DNA of 64,000 nt from Mangrovimonas aestuarii (GCF_028767185.1 NZ_JARACK010000002.1:310001-374000), one strand, 5' to 3'; positions 31,394 through 38,962 are shown, counted from the first letter of the stretch. Notes: generated by a model not told the origin, from the sequence alone. A program made the numbers and translations.

Positions 31394-32653
31394 TCAATTC
31401 AGACGAGATTCTAATTCATTTCTAACCTCTTCTGCTGTTGGGTCTTTAGCTAAAATAACTCCTTTTTCGTCAATTAGGAATATTCCACCACCTCCGCCGT
31501 CTACATTATATTTTTGCCAAATATTATTTTGTTTGTCAAGTTCAACTAAATTTAACCAAGGCCATTTTTCTTTTTCAAGAAACTTGACCAATCTATCAGT
31601 GTTTTTTCGTTCTCCTGCTACCCCTACAATTGTAAAGCCTTTGTTTTTGAACTCATCGTATAGTGGAATCATTGTTCTGCTTTTAGCTATGCAAGGTCCA
31701 CACCAAGTTGCCCATAAATCCAATAAGGCAATTTTTCCATCTATTTTATCGGAAAGTTTGATTTCATTTCCATTTAAATCAGGTGCAGAGAAATCCGTAT
31801 ATTTTTTTCCGACTTTAATGTTAGCAATTGCATTTACTAAATTTGAAGCTAATTCATTGTATGGATGATTAGGGTTTGCCTCTGATAGAATCTGAAGATT
31901 ATTTTTAACTAAATTAATATCCAAATTCTCTTGATTGTACATAAGGTCTTTTATAAAGAATGAATATGATACAATAGAGGGATTATTTTCTATGTATTCT
32001 TGCTGATAGTTTTTTTGCTCGTCGTAAAGAGGTTTTAATTTATTTTCTATCGTTTCTGCTTTTGGGCTTAAATGCTGATTGGCTTCTTTTAAATCTCCAA
32101 GTTTTTCATAAATAATAATTTTTTCATCGTGGCTTTTAGTCTTTCTTAATTCTGCATAAAGTGATTTTGCCTTATCACTATTATATTGGTCATTTTCAAA
32201 TAGTAAACTTATACTATCTTGTAATGGCTTTATTCTTGAGTTGAATTTATTGTCATAATTTTCTTTATATTTTTTATATTCGGAATTTAGTTTGCCACCT
32301 ACAACTTGGTTTTTGTTAAACTCCTCTTCAGGGTATATAGTTAAGTCGATTTTTTCATTGTTCAAAAATAATGGCATATATCTACCACCACCTTGAGTTT
32401 TAGCTGTTCCCAAGAACAATTCAGCAGATTCAGGGAAATCTAATTTTGTTTTATAATGAAATTTTCCATCCGTAACCGGTATTTCAATTATTGAATCAGA
32501 ATCCAAATATTGACCTGCTTTTACTAAAAGAATTGATTTTGAGTCTATTCCAATTGTTTTTCCTTTAATTTCAAGGGATTGGTCTTTTTCAGCCGAACAG
32601 TTGAAGAAAAATACAATTGTTAAAAACGGGATTAGTTTTGTAATTAATTTCAT
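31394..32653 (-). CDS. TlpA-type thioredoxin lipoprotein, first cassette
   Basis: A 419-aa protein: lipoprotein signal ending FFFNC (Cys19 from MKLITK), an N-terminal DUF4369-like beta domain (KGKTIGIDSKSILLVKAGQY), a long helical linker, then a thioredoxin domain with W-C-G-P-C in LLDLWATWCGPCIAKSRTM. This is the common flavobacterial TlpA/ResA-like lipoprotein. It is the cassette next to the integrase. Ends GTTGTGCAAAG and TTTGCACAAC-type match at 12 of 13 bases, so it has the same boundary rule as the others. Confidence 0.85.
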   Translation of the reverse strand: MKLITKLIPFLTIVFFFNCSAEKDQSLEIKGKTIGIDSKSILLVKAGQYLDSDSIIEIPVTDGKFHYKTKLDFPESAELFLGTAKTQGGGRYMPLFLNNEKIDLTIYPEEEFNKNQVVGGKLNSEYKKYKENYDNKFNSRIKPLQDSISLLFENDQYNSDKAKSLYAELRKTKSHDEKIIIYEKLGDLKEANQHLSPKAETIENKLKPLYDEQKNYQQEYIENNPSIVSYSFFIKDLMYNQENLDINLVKNNLQILSEANPNHPYNELASNLVNAIANIKVGKKYTDFSAPDLNGNEIKLSDKIDGKIALLDLWATWCGPCIAKSRTMIPLYDEFKNKGFTIVGVAGERKNTDRLVKFLEKEKWPWLNLVELDKQNNIWQKYNVDGGGGGIFLIDEKGVILAKDPTAEEVRNELESRLN

Positions 32654-32680
32654 TAAAGATTTCGGTTTTAAATTTTGCAC

Positions 32681-32746
32681 AACATATGGCTAAAGGTATT
32701 GTTTTTAGCCCCATTATATCTATTCCGCCAAATATAAGCTAAATTC
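32681..32746. other. attI-like junction with half-core and hairpin
   Basis: The first cassette ends TTTTGCACAAC with AAC at 32681-32683. The bases after it (ATATGGCTAAAGG) do not match the AACGG arm of other sites. GGCTAAA at 32688-32694 pairs with TTTAGCC at 32704-32710, forming a hairpin without a T tract. The integrase stop codon is 64 bp further. A lone half-core beside an integrase is what an insertion point (attI) would look like. Confidence 0.75.
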
Positions 32747-33877
32747 CTACGAATCCAATGGGTTGGTTATTGAACTGAAGCTGTTTTTTGCTACATGGGT
32801 GTATATCTCTGTGGTCTTAGTTGAATTATGGCCCAATAGCTTTTGGATGTACCTAAGGTCTGTACCATCCTCCAAAAGGTGAGTGGCGAAGCTATGACGG
32901 AGCGTATGTGCGGTAACATGTTTTTTTATTCCCGTCCTTTTCACTGTATAGTTCAATATTCTGGCAATGCTTGTTGCGCTGTATTTTTCCTTTGTCTGTC
33001 CTTCAAATAAATATGTTGACGGCTTATACTCGATATAGTATTTTCTCAGATCTTCAAGCGTAGATTTAGCCAAAAGGGTGTATCGGTCTTTATTGCCCTT
33101 GGCATCATTAACCTTTATCAGCATTCTTGAGCTGTCTATGTCTGTGGGTTTTAGGTTAAGTAATTCACTTCGTCTTAGCCCAGCAGAGTAGAGTAGTGAT
33201 AATATGCATTTATGTTTTATATTGTTTGTGGCTTCTATAAGAGCCTTTATTTCCTTTTTGGACAAGACAATGGGTAGCTTTTTTTGTTTCCTTGGGCGCT
33301 CTACCTCATAAAATCTATTGGGCATGCCCAATACCATTTCATAATAGAACTTGATGCTGTTGATACTTTGGTTTATATAAGAGTGTGACCAATCGTACTG
33401 TACTAAATGCTTTAGGTAATTTCTAACGTCAAGCTCATCGAGTTGATCAATGTCTTTATTTGGGTAATGATTAATGAACTTCTCAAAGCATGAAACGTAG
33501 GTTCGTACCGTATTGTTGGCATAATGCTTAAGCTCCAACTTATCAAGATAAGACTCTGGGCACACTTTATAGCTGTCTGGTTTTTTTCTGTTCCTGAACC
33601 ATTGTACATCAAATTCCTCATCCAACATCTTTGCATTGGACCTTTGAAAAAAATAATTGGTATTGATCCAAGCAACTCCCCTAAAGAGATTGAAAATAGC
33701 ATCTAGGTTTTGCTTATTGTTGTCCAGATAGTACATGCCAAATTCATTGTTCCAGCTTATTCCCTCAAGCTCTTTTATCATGCTGTTAAGAACCTTGTCT
33801 GAACCGAACTTTAGGCCAATGTATTTTTTGTTGTCAATCAATAAGTGTTTTAGGGTTATGTGCTTGTTTGGTCTCAT
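32747..33877 (-). CDS. Tyrosine recombinase, presumed cassette integrase
   Basis: A 376-aa protein. Residues 1-80 form an extra N-terminal domain (KHITLKHLLIDNKKYIGLKF, then GISWNNEFGMYYLDNNKQN). Residues 105-195 are the SAM-like core-binding domain. The catalytic domain has Arg235 (SAGLRRSELL), Lys260 (NDAKGNKDR), His324 and Arg327 (AHTLRHSF), His350 (KLLGH) and Tyr359 (TEIYTHV). It is complete and XerC/D-like, but I see no additional insert of the kind that marks IntI between the active-site boxes. It is co-directional with the array and ends 64 bp from the first cassette boundary. That it moves the cassettes is inference from position. Confidence 0.85.
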   Translation of the reverse strand: MRPNKHITLKHLLIDNKKYIGLKFGSDKVLNSMIKELEGISWNNEFGMYYLDNNKQNLDAIFNLFRGVAWINTNYFFQRSNAKMLDEEFDVQWFRNRKKPDSYKVCPESYLDKLELKHYANNTVRTYVSCFEKFINHYPNKDIDQLDELDVRNYLKHLVQYDWSHSYINQSINSIKFYYEMVLGMPNRFYEVERPRKQKKLPIVLSKKEIKALIEATNNIKHKCILSLLYSAGLRRSELLNLKPTDIDSSRMLIKVNDAKGNKDRYTLLAKSTLEDLRKYYIEYKPSTYLFEGQTKEKYSATSIARILNYTVKRTGIKKHVTAHTLRHSFATHLLEDGTDLRYIQKLLGHNSTKTTEIYTHVAKNSFSSITNPLDS

Positions 33878-33915
33878 ATATCAATATTATAAATATTAAT
33901 TCATTTAATGGAATT

Positions 33916-33944
33916 ATATGTGTATATTATTCGTATAAACATAT
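33916..33944. promoter_or_regulatory. Inverted repeat between integrase and zinc-ribbon gene
   Basis: ATATGTGTAT at 33916-33925 pairs imperfectly with ATAAACATAT at 33935-33944, in the 75-bp divergent spacer. It may be an operator shared by the integrase and the divergent gene. Confidence 0.4.
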
Positions 33945-33952
33945 GGTAATCA

Positions 33953-34327
33953 ATGGGTGAAAGGACGTGCTTGCATTGTGGAAAGCTGTTGAAAGGTAGA
34001 TCGGATAAGAAATTTTGTGATGTCCATTGCAAGAGTTCGTATCAGTACCAAAAAACCAAAAGTGAAACTCCCAAGTTTTATGTCAAGGTTGATAAGCAGA
34101 TAAAACTGAACAGAAGAATTTTAAAATTCTACAACAGGGCAGGGAAGGCTACCATACGTAGAGAAGTGCTTTTAGAAAGAGGGTTCAACCCTAGGTTCTT
34201 TACACACTATTGGAAGAACAGCAAAGGTGATGTGTATTTCTTTGTATACGAATTTGGATTTTTACGCAGAAAGGAAAATGGCAAGGAAAAATTTGTGCTC
34301 GTACAGTGGCAGGATTACATGGAATAA
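33953..34327 (+). CDS. Small protein with CxxC...CxxxC zinc ribbon
   Basis: A 124-aa protein with C6-L-H-C9 and C22-D-V-H-C26 in an N-terminal zinc-ribbon (GKLLKGRSDKKFCDVHCKSS), followed by a basic helical region (RRILKFYNRAGKATIRREVL) and an aromatic C-terminus (VYFFVYEFGFLRRK). I believe related proteins are common in Flavobacteriia, but function is unknown. It is divergent from the integrase gene with a 75-bp spacer, so shared regulation is possible. Confidence 0.6.
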   Translation: MGERTCLHCGKLLKGRSDKKFCDVHCKSSYQYQKTKSETPKFYVKVDKQIKLNRRILKFYNRAGKATIRREVLLERGFNPRFFTHYWKNSKGDVYFFVYEFGFLRRKENGKEKFVLVQWQDYME

Positions 34328-34328
34328 A

Positions 34329-34350
34329 TAACCCAACCTAAAAAGGGTTT
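34329..34350 (+). terminator. Weak hairpin after the zinc-ribbon gene
   Basis: AACCC pairs with GGGTT around a 10-base loop (AACCTAAAAA) starting about two bases after the stop codon. No strong T tract, so confidence is low. Confidence 0.35.
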
Positions 34351-34353
34351 GTG

Positions 34354-34782
34354 CTAGGGAAACCTGTATACCAAAGCTGAAGTTTGTATATCGTAAAATG
34401 GTTTTCTTCCTAATGTGTCTTGTTCCATGTTGTTAATGGGCAGATATCTATTGAATAAAAGTGTTTTAAGTTCTTCAATGTCTTTTTTGGTTGCAGGTTT
34501 GTTTAGGTTGTTAGTTAAGAAACTTTTTAGGATGTCATAGCCAGCAGTACCGACAAAAGCATTACCCACACCAGGTAATGACATGCTTTCAATTTTTGTA
34601 TTGGCGTCATCAGAAGGCGTGTCTTCTGTTTTAGCTATTTCATTACCGTCTTTTTTTGTCTTATACTTGTTTCTTTCGTTCCAATGACCTGTTCGACAAG
34701 AGTTACTGCAATACTTTTGAACACCTCTTCGTTTTGGCTTGTATTCCTCTCCACAATAGTGGCAAAATTCTGTATTTTTCAT
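34354..34782 (-). CDS. Zinc-ribbon hypothetical protein of the tRNA-Met island
   Basis: A 142-aa protein with C-H-Y-C then C-S-N-S-C (FCHYCGEEYKPKRRGVQKYC). The rest is polar with a helical middle (YDILKSFLTNNLNKPATKKD). Common small zinc-finger type of Bacteroidota mobile elements. It is the third gene from the tRNA-targeting integrase. Confidence 0.55.
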   Translation of the reverse strand: MKNTEFCHYCGEEYKPKRRGVQKYCSNSCRTGHWNERNKYKTKKDGNEIAKTEDTPSDDANTKIESMSLPGVGNAFVGTAGYDILKSFLTNNLNKPATKKDIEELKTLLFNRYLPINNMEQDTLGRKPFYDIQTSALVYRFP

Positions 34783-34792
34783 TTTAAGCGTA

Positions 34793-34808
34793 AATTAAAC
34801 GTTTAATT
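34793..34808. promoter_or_regulatory. Perfect 16-bp palindrome AATTAAACGTTTAATT
   Basis: Located in the 43-bp gap between the gene at 34354 and the one at 34826. Flanked by GCGT and GACG, extending the symmetry. It fits an operator for an island regulator. Confidence 0.5.
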
Positions 34809-34825
34809 GACGTATAATTTTTTTT

Positions 34826-35551
34826 TTAGTTGAAATTGATATTGAAGTAGGTTTTTAATAACTCTTCCTCAGCTTGCTTTAAAGATATTAATGGTGCCCT
34901 TTTTTCAGGTTTGGTTTTCGATGCTTTAGAAGTAGCTTTTTTAGTTACAACTTCATCATCTTTTATGTTTAAATCTGAAGTTAAGTTTGAGTGATTTACG
35001 TTTAGGTTATTTTTTAATCGACCTAAATAGGTTTCCATTATTTTGGGATCATTAAAAATACTTCTTTGTGTGATTGTTGATTTTGGGCAAAAGTGCTTTA
35101 TAAAGACATCATAGTGTTTCTTGAATTGAATGGCTTGGAGTTTAAAAAACCCAATAATCTGTTTATTTATTCCATGGGCCTGATTTATATTCCTGTTTAA
35201 CCAATCTGTAATATGATACAAGCATTCTATTTGTTCACGATACTTTTCTAAAACATAATCAATCTCGTGTGGTTGTGCCGAGGATTTTTTTTCAAGAAGC
35301 TTGAAAATATTGTCTTCAAAAGCAACAGGCTTTTTTAAGAACACTTTGCTGTCTCTTTCTTCTTCAATAGGGATGGGGCCTTTATAATTATCAAGTATAT
35401 AAAGCTTGTCCAAAAGGTCATTTTCCTTCATGGTAGATATTTTGTCAATTATCTCAACAGGAAGTTCCTTGCTTGGAATAAAAAATAACAAATCGGTCCA
35501 TAGGTTCGCTATCAGCTTTAAACTGAATCCCTGTAATGTTTCTCTATTCAT
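34826..35551 (-). CDS. Hypothetical protein of the tRNA-Met island
   Basis: A 241-aa soluble, helix-rich protein (MNRETLQGFSLKLIANLWTD, then REQIECLYHITDWLNRNINQ) with a basic C-terminus (KKATSKASKTKPEKRAPLIS). Its start overlaps the end of the integrase gene by 8 bp, so they are translationally coupled. No family recognised. Confidence 0.55.
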   Translation of the reverse strand: MNRETLQGFSLKLIANLWTDLLFFIPSKELPVEIIDKISTMKENDLLDKLYILDNYKGPIPIEEERDSKVFLKKPVAFEDNIFKLLEKKSSAQPHEIDYVLEKYREQIECLYHITDWLNRNINQAHGINKQIIGFFKLQAIQFKKHYDVFIKHFCPKSTITQRSIFNDPKIMETYLGRLKNNLNVNHSNLTSDLNIKDDEVVTKKATSKASKTKPEKRAPLISLKQAEEELLKTYFNINFN

Positions 35552-36860
35552 TGGTGTTTTTTAGCATTACAGAGTAATCTTGTGGTAACTCGGCATCAAT
35601 GTCCCTTAAGTACTTTTCCAAAGCGCCCATAGTAGAATGGCCTGTAATGAGCATAAGTTTACTCTTGGCTTCAAACGGTGAAGAGTCCTTAACCATAGCT
35701 CTGTATAGTTTAGTGATATAAGTGTGTCTAAAGCTATATAGTCCATAATCTTTGCCCAGGTTAAAATGATCCTTTACAACTTTTTTAAAGCGTTTTGAAA
35801 AATAATCTCGCTTATTGTTAAGATCGGTTTCCCATTTACCGCCAATTCCCTCTGGTGTAAACAAAAAATCATTTTCGTTAAGGTTGGATAAATCTGGTAG
35901 ATCATTCCATAGAATATCTGGTATTATCTTAGTTTTTAACGGACTGTTTTTTGCTTTGAAAGAAATTGTTCTGTCTTTTAAATTGACGTCCTTTATTCTT
36001 AGCCTGCAGACTTCAATGGGACGAAGGAAATTATAGGAAATAAATTTTATATAGAGCAGGAGTATAGGGTCTTCCTTTTCCAAATAGTCAAAAATTGCCT
36101 TTTGAGTTTCCCTTGAATAGGTTTTATTCCTTTCTGGGATAGACTTTAGTACAGGTATTTTTTTAATGAAATTAAGCGCTATAATATCATTATCCTCCAA
36201 AACTTGTATTACGCTGCTTAATTCAGTCCTGTAATTATTTCTTGAACGAGCACTAGTCTTGATTAAAACCTCATTTAAAAATTCTGTAACTATTTTTTTA
36301 GAAAGCAGATCAACTGTCTTTATGTTTGGGTAGTTGTCATTAAGCCAATTAATAAAGACATCGACCCTGTTTTGATAACTCCTTATGGTAGTCCTGCTAG
36401 TGACTTTCTCTTTAAGTTTCAGAGCAAAATCAAAAGCGTCTTTTATGGACATTGCTGGTTTTTCATCAGTATCATCAGATCCTTCTGTATGGTTATCCCT
36501 TTTGGTGAGTGTTTCAGCTTCAGGTTTTGGGTTTAACCTGTTGTATAGTTCAGTATTGTCACCAAATGGAGTATACCCCTGTTTCAATAGTTTGAGCAGA
36601 GCTTTTCTATAGGTTGTCAAAACCTCCAATCTCTCTTCTTTGGTTTTGTACCTATTGGCTATGCCGTAGAAAGGGGTAAGTCTCTTGAGTTTTCCAGTTT
36701 CAGGGTTTCGGTAAGAGTAATAAACATACCAACGCTTACTTAAATCTCCGTTTGCCGTATAGATTTTGGGGTTGGAAAAATTCTTTTTTAAAGACAAATC
36801 GTATGCAGTTTCGTATTCACTTTCGTATGCAAATGTAAGAATTTGTTCAATTGTAAACAT
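35544..36860 (-). CDS. Tyrosine-type integrase beside tRNA-Met
   Basis: A 438-aa protein: an N-terminal arm-type DNA-binding region (SKRWYVYYSYRNPETGKLKR), SAM-like domain around residues 135-225, and a catalytic domain with Arg in FLRPIEVCRLR, Lys in KAKNSPLKTK, Arg in YSFRHTY (the usual first His of HxxR is Tyr), His in ITGHS and Tyr in LEKYLRD. It differs clearly from the 32747 recombinase. It starts 56 bp from the 3' end of tRNA-Met, the classic site for island integration. Confidence 0.88.
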   Translation of the reverse strand: MFTIEQILTFAYESEYETAYDLSLKKNFSNPKIYTANGDLSKRWYVYYSYRNPETGKLKRLTPFYGIANRYKTKEERLEVLTTYRKALLKLLKQGYTPFGDNTELYNRLNPKPEAETLTKRDNHTEGSDDTDEKPAMSIKDAFDFALKLKEKVTSRTTIRSYQNRVDVFINWLNDNYPNIKTVDLLSKKIVTEFLNEVLIKTSARSRNNYRTELSSVIQVLEDNDIIALNFIKKIPVLKSIPERNKTYSRETQKAIFDYLEKEDPILLLYIKFISYNFLRPIEVCRLRIKDVNLKDRTISFKAKNSPLKTKIIPDILWNDLPDLSNLNENDFLFTPEGIGGKWETDLNNKRDYFSKRFKKVVKDHFNLGKDYGLYSFRHTYITKLYRAMVKDSSPFEAKSKLMLITGHSTMGALEKYLRDIDAELPQDYSVMLKNTNE

Positions 36861-36893
36861 AAAAAAAGCGGTTTAGAAAAGCCTAAACCGCTT
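36861..36893 (-). terminator. Rho-independent terminator of tRNA-Met
   Basis: On the minus strand AAGCGGTTTAG pairs with CTAAACCGCTT and is followed by a run of seven T. It sits between the tRNA and the integrase. Confidence 0.85.
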
Positions 36894-36915
36894 GGTTGCA
36901 ATAGATTGCTTGTTG

Positions 36916-36989
36916 TAGCGAGACCGAGATTTGAACTCGGGACCTCTGGGTTATGAATCCAACGCTCTAACCAACTGAGCTATCTCGCC
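36916..36989 (-). tRNA. tRNA-Met (anticodon CAT)
   Basis: Acceptor GGCGAGA pairs with TCTCGCT. D arm GCTCAGTTGGTTAGAGC. Anticodon loop TTCATAA gives CAT. T arm CCGAGTTCAAATCTCGG. No CCA is encoded. Elongator Met is most likely from the sequence, although CAT may also be tRNA-Ile with modified C. The 3' end faces the integrase at 35544. Confidence 0.93.
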
Positions 36990-37119
36990 TTGTTTGCGGG
37001 TGCAAATATAGATACATATTCCATTATTGCAAACAATTTTTCACTAAATATTTTTTAATTTTTGTTTCTTGATTTTTCAAATATTTATATATATTACCGA
37101 CGTAAATAACCAAACAACT

Positions 37120-37506
37120 ATGGAAGATAAAATAAAATACGAGCTAGAATTTCCTATACATGTGTCGCCCTCACTACTATATCAATATATATCAACTCCT
37201 TCAGGTTTGTCAGAATGGTTTGCAGATAATGTAAACTCTAGAGGTGAGCTTTTTAAGTTTATTTGGGATGGAGCCGAAGAGCAAGCAAAATTAGTAAGTA
37301 AAAAAAGTGGTGAACGTGTAAAATTTCGTTGGTCACACGATGAAGGCGAACCTTATTATTTTGAGTTAAGAATTCAAGTAGACGATATCACTAAGGATGT
37401 ATCTTTAATAGTTGTCGATTTTACAGAGGAAGATGAATTGGACGAAGCTAAAATGCTTTGGGAAAACCAAGTGTCCGATTTAAAACATGTCTTGGGCTCT
37501 GCTTAG
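37120..37506 (+). CDS. START/SRPBCC-like domain protein
   Basis: A 128-aa protein starting MEDKIKYELEFPIHVSPSLL. The longer ORF start would include upstream non-coding sequence. Pattern is the helix-grip (SRPBCC/AHSA1-like) fold with SPSLLYQYISTPSGLSEWFA, then RVKFRWSHDEGEPYYFELRI. Cytosolic. A lipid or hydrophobic ligand-binding role is inferred from the fold only. Conserved core-genome gene. Confidence 0.75.
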   Translation: MEDKIKYELEFPIHVSPSLLYQYISTPSGLSEWFADNVNSRGELFKFIWDGAEEQAKLVSKKSGERVKFRWSHDEGEPYYFELRIQVDDITKDVSLIVVDFTEEDELDEAKMLWENQVSDLKHVLGSA

Positions 37507-37536
37507 GTCTTTTAACATAAATTAAAGTATATTTGT

Positions 37537-37562
37537 CCCCGAATTTATTCGGGGATTTTTTT
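37537..37562 (+). terminator. Intrinsic terminator between START protein and aminotransferase
   Basis: CCCCGAAT pairs with ATTCGGGG, followed by A and seven T. The next gene's ATG starts immediately after the T run. Confidence 0.8.
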
Positions 37563-38405
37563 ATGGTAAATTTTAACGGAAACATACTTCAGGGAAACAA
37601 TTTTATTTCAACTCAAAACCGCGGTCTTCAATATGGTGATGCCGTGTTTGAAACCTTAAAAGTATCGTATGGTAAAATCCTATTTTGGGAAGACCATTAT
37701 TTTAGGTTGATGGCTTCCATGAGGATTTTAAGAATGAACATTCCCATGTCCTTTACCATGGAATACCTCCAGCAACAAATTTTGGAAACCGTTAAACAAA
37801 ATGAGCTTTTTGATGCTAGTTGCCGAGTGAAGTTATTTGTTAATAGGGCAGAGGGGGGATTGTATTCGCCAGAATCTGAAGAGGTTGAGTATATGATAAC
37901 TGTAGCTCCTCTTGAGGATGATTTTTACATGATAAACGAAAGCACTTATGAAGTGGATTTGTTCAAGGACTTTTACTTATCACCGAGTCTGTTGTCTACA
38001 TTAAAGACCAATAATAAAGCCATTAACGTTATAGGAAGCGTTTATGCCAAGGAAAACGATTTGCATAATTGTTTGTTGGTTAATACAAATAAGAATATTG
38101 TAGAAGCGTTAAATGGAAACTTGTTTGTAGTGAAAGGGAATGTTATTAAAACACCACCAGTAAGTGATGGGTGTTTAAAAGGAGTGATGCGCAAACAGAT
38201 TATGGAAATAGTAAAAGCTTTACCTGACTATGAGCTATTAGAAGCTCCTGTTTCCCCATTCGAGTTACAAAAGGCAGATGAGTTGTTTATAACCAATGTG
38301 ATAACGGGAATCCAGCCAATAAGCAAATACCGTAAGAAGACTTATGATAATGTGTTGGCTAAGGAGTTGCTAAAGAAACTAAACGTAAAGATGCGTTTGA
38401 GCTAA
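37563..38405 (+). CDS. Aminotransferase class IV (branched-chain/D-amino acid/ADC-lyase type)
   Basis: A 280-aa PLP enzyme starting MVNFNGNILQGNNFISTQ. It has the N-terminal motif YGDAVFETLKV, the Lys in SLLSTLKTNNKAIN that binds PLP, and NIVEALNGNLFVVKGNVIKTPP and DGCLKGVMRK, the usual class IV landmarks. The exact substrate cannot be told from motifs. Start taken at the ATG after the terminator-like hairpin. The stop overlaps the convergent YqgE stop by 4 bp. Confidence 0.85.
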   Translation: MVNFNGNILQGNNFISTQNRGLQYGDAVFETLKVSYGKILFWEDHYFRLMASMRILRMNIPMSFTMEYLQQQILETVKQNELFDASCRVKLFVNRAEGGLYSPESEEVEYMITVAPLEDDFYMINESTYEVDLFKDFYLSPSLLSTLKTNNKAINVIGSVYAKENDLHNCLLVNTNKNIVEALNGNLFVVKGNVIKTPPVSDGCLKGVMRKQIMEIVKALPDYELLEAPVSPFELQKADELFITNVITGIQPISKYRKKTYDNVLAKELLKKLNVKMRLS

Positions 38406-38962
38406 TTGAAGCTCGGGTTTTCTGGCGCATTGGACCAAATACTGTATTCACCGCCAAACTCCAACATTTTTTCTTTCCAAAAACTCTTGTGGTCTTTTTT
38501 GATAACCGACTTTTGGTAAATGTTTTCTGTAACTACCCATGAGTTGGAATGTAACTCAGTCTCCAGCTGATCGGCATCCCATCCCGAGTACCCTAAAAAG
38601 AATCTGATGTCAGTTCGCTTAATAGCATTTTGAGTAATCAACTTAGCAACGGTCTCAAAATCACCGCCCCAATAAATGCCATTTGAGATTTCTATGCTAT
38701 CGGGAATTAAATCCGGAATGGTATGAATAAAGTACAAATTGTCCTGTTCTACAGGACCACCATTGTAGACCTTAAAATTACAGTCTAGCTCAGGTATTAG
38801 GTCATGAATCGTATAAGCAAGCGGCTTATTTAGGATAAACCCGATTGACCCTTGATCGGTGTGATCTGCTAGCAGTACAATAGAGCGATTGAAAGAAATA
38901 TCGCCTATTATAGAGGGTTCTGCTATCAGTAAATTACCCTTTTTTGGTTTTGTTGTAATCAT
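38402..38962 (-). CDS. YqgE/AlgH family protein
   Basis: A 186-aa protein with GNLLIAEPSIIGDISFNRSI at the start and GSIGFILNKPLAYTIHDLIP, FLGYSGWDADQLETELHSNS. These are the YqgE (UPF0301) conserved blocks. Function unknown; sometimes linked to transcription control. Converges with the aminotransferase. Confidence 0.85.
   Translation of the reverse strand: MITTKPKKGNLLIAEPSIIGDISFNRSIVLLADHTDQGSIGFILNKPLAYTIHDLIPELDCNFKVYNGGPVEQDNLYFIHTIPDLIPDSIEISNGIYWGGDFETVAKLITQNAIKRTDIRFFLGYSGWDADQLETELHSNSWVVTENIYQKSVIKKDHKSFWKEKMLEFGGEYSIWSNAPENPSFN

Larger units (their letters stand above)
91..32683 (-). mobile_element. Integron-like gene cassette array with about 30 cassettes and 35 recombination-like sites
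   Basis: Nearly all genes here read on the minus strand, and each gene or small gene group is followed by an imperfect palindromic site listed separately below. The plus-strand consensus of a site is AACGG at the left core and GTT at the right core, usually 118-126 bp apart, with inner arms ending GTTGC and GCAA. Bases outside the cores are complementary across each cassette, not across each site. One complete cassette is duplicated. The array ends exactly at a lone half-core beside a tyrosine recombinase gene. The architecture is that of an integron (sites, single insertion point, adjacent integrase), but the integrase is not a recognisable IntI and the sites do not match the RYYYAAC/GTTRRRY consensus. 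Activity is inferred, not shown. Confidence 0.85.

Noticed and set aside
91-32683. CRISPR array
   Set aside because: The repeats are 70-190 bp, imperfectly palindromic, and separated by full genes of variable size, with no short unique spacers and no cas genes.
91-32683. Class 1-type or Vibrio-type integron
   Set aside because: The core bases do not match GTTRRRY and the recombinase lacks a visible IntI-specific insertion. Described as integron-like only.
91-32683. Plain terminator or REP/BIME repeats between genes
   Set aside because: They do not explain complementary ends across cassettes, the lone half-core at the integrase, or a duplication with edges at the cores.
33953-36860. Retron or diversity-generating retroelement near the SLATT-like gene or integrases
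   Set aside because: No reverse transcriptase motif (YxDD) is seen in any frame product of the window.
34354-36989. att repeat of tRNA-Met inside the window
   Set aside because: I looked for a second copy of the tRNA 3' end and saw none. The far end of the island cannot be set.
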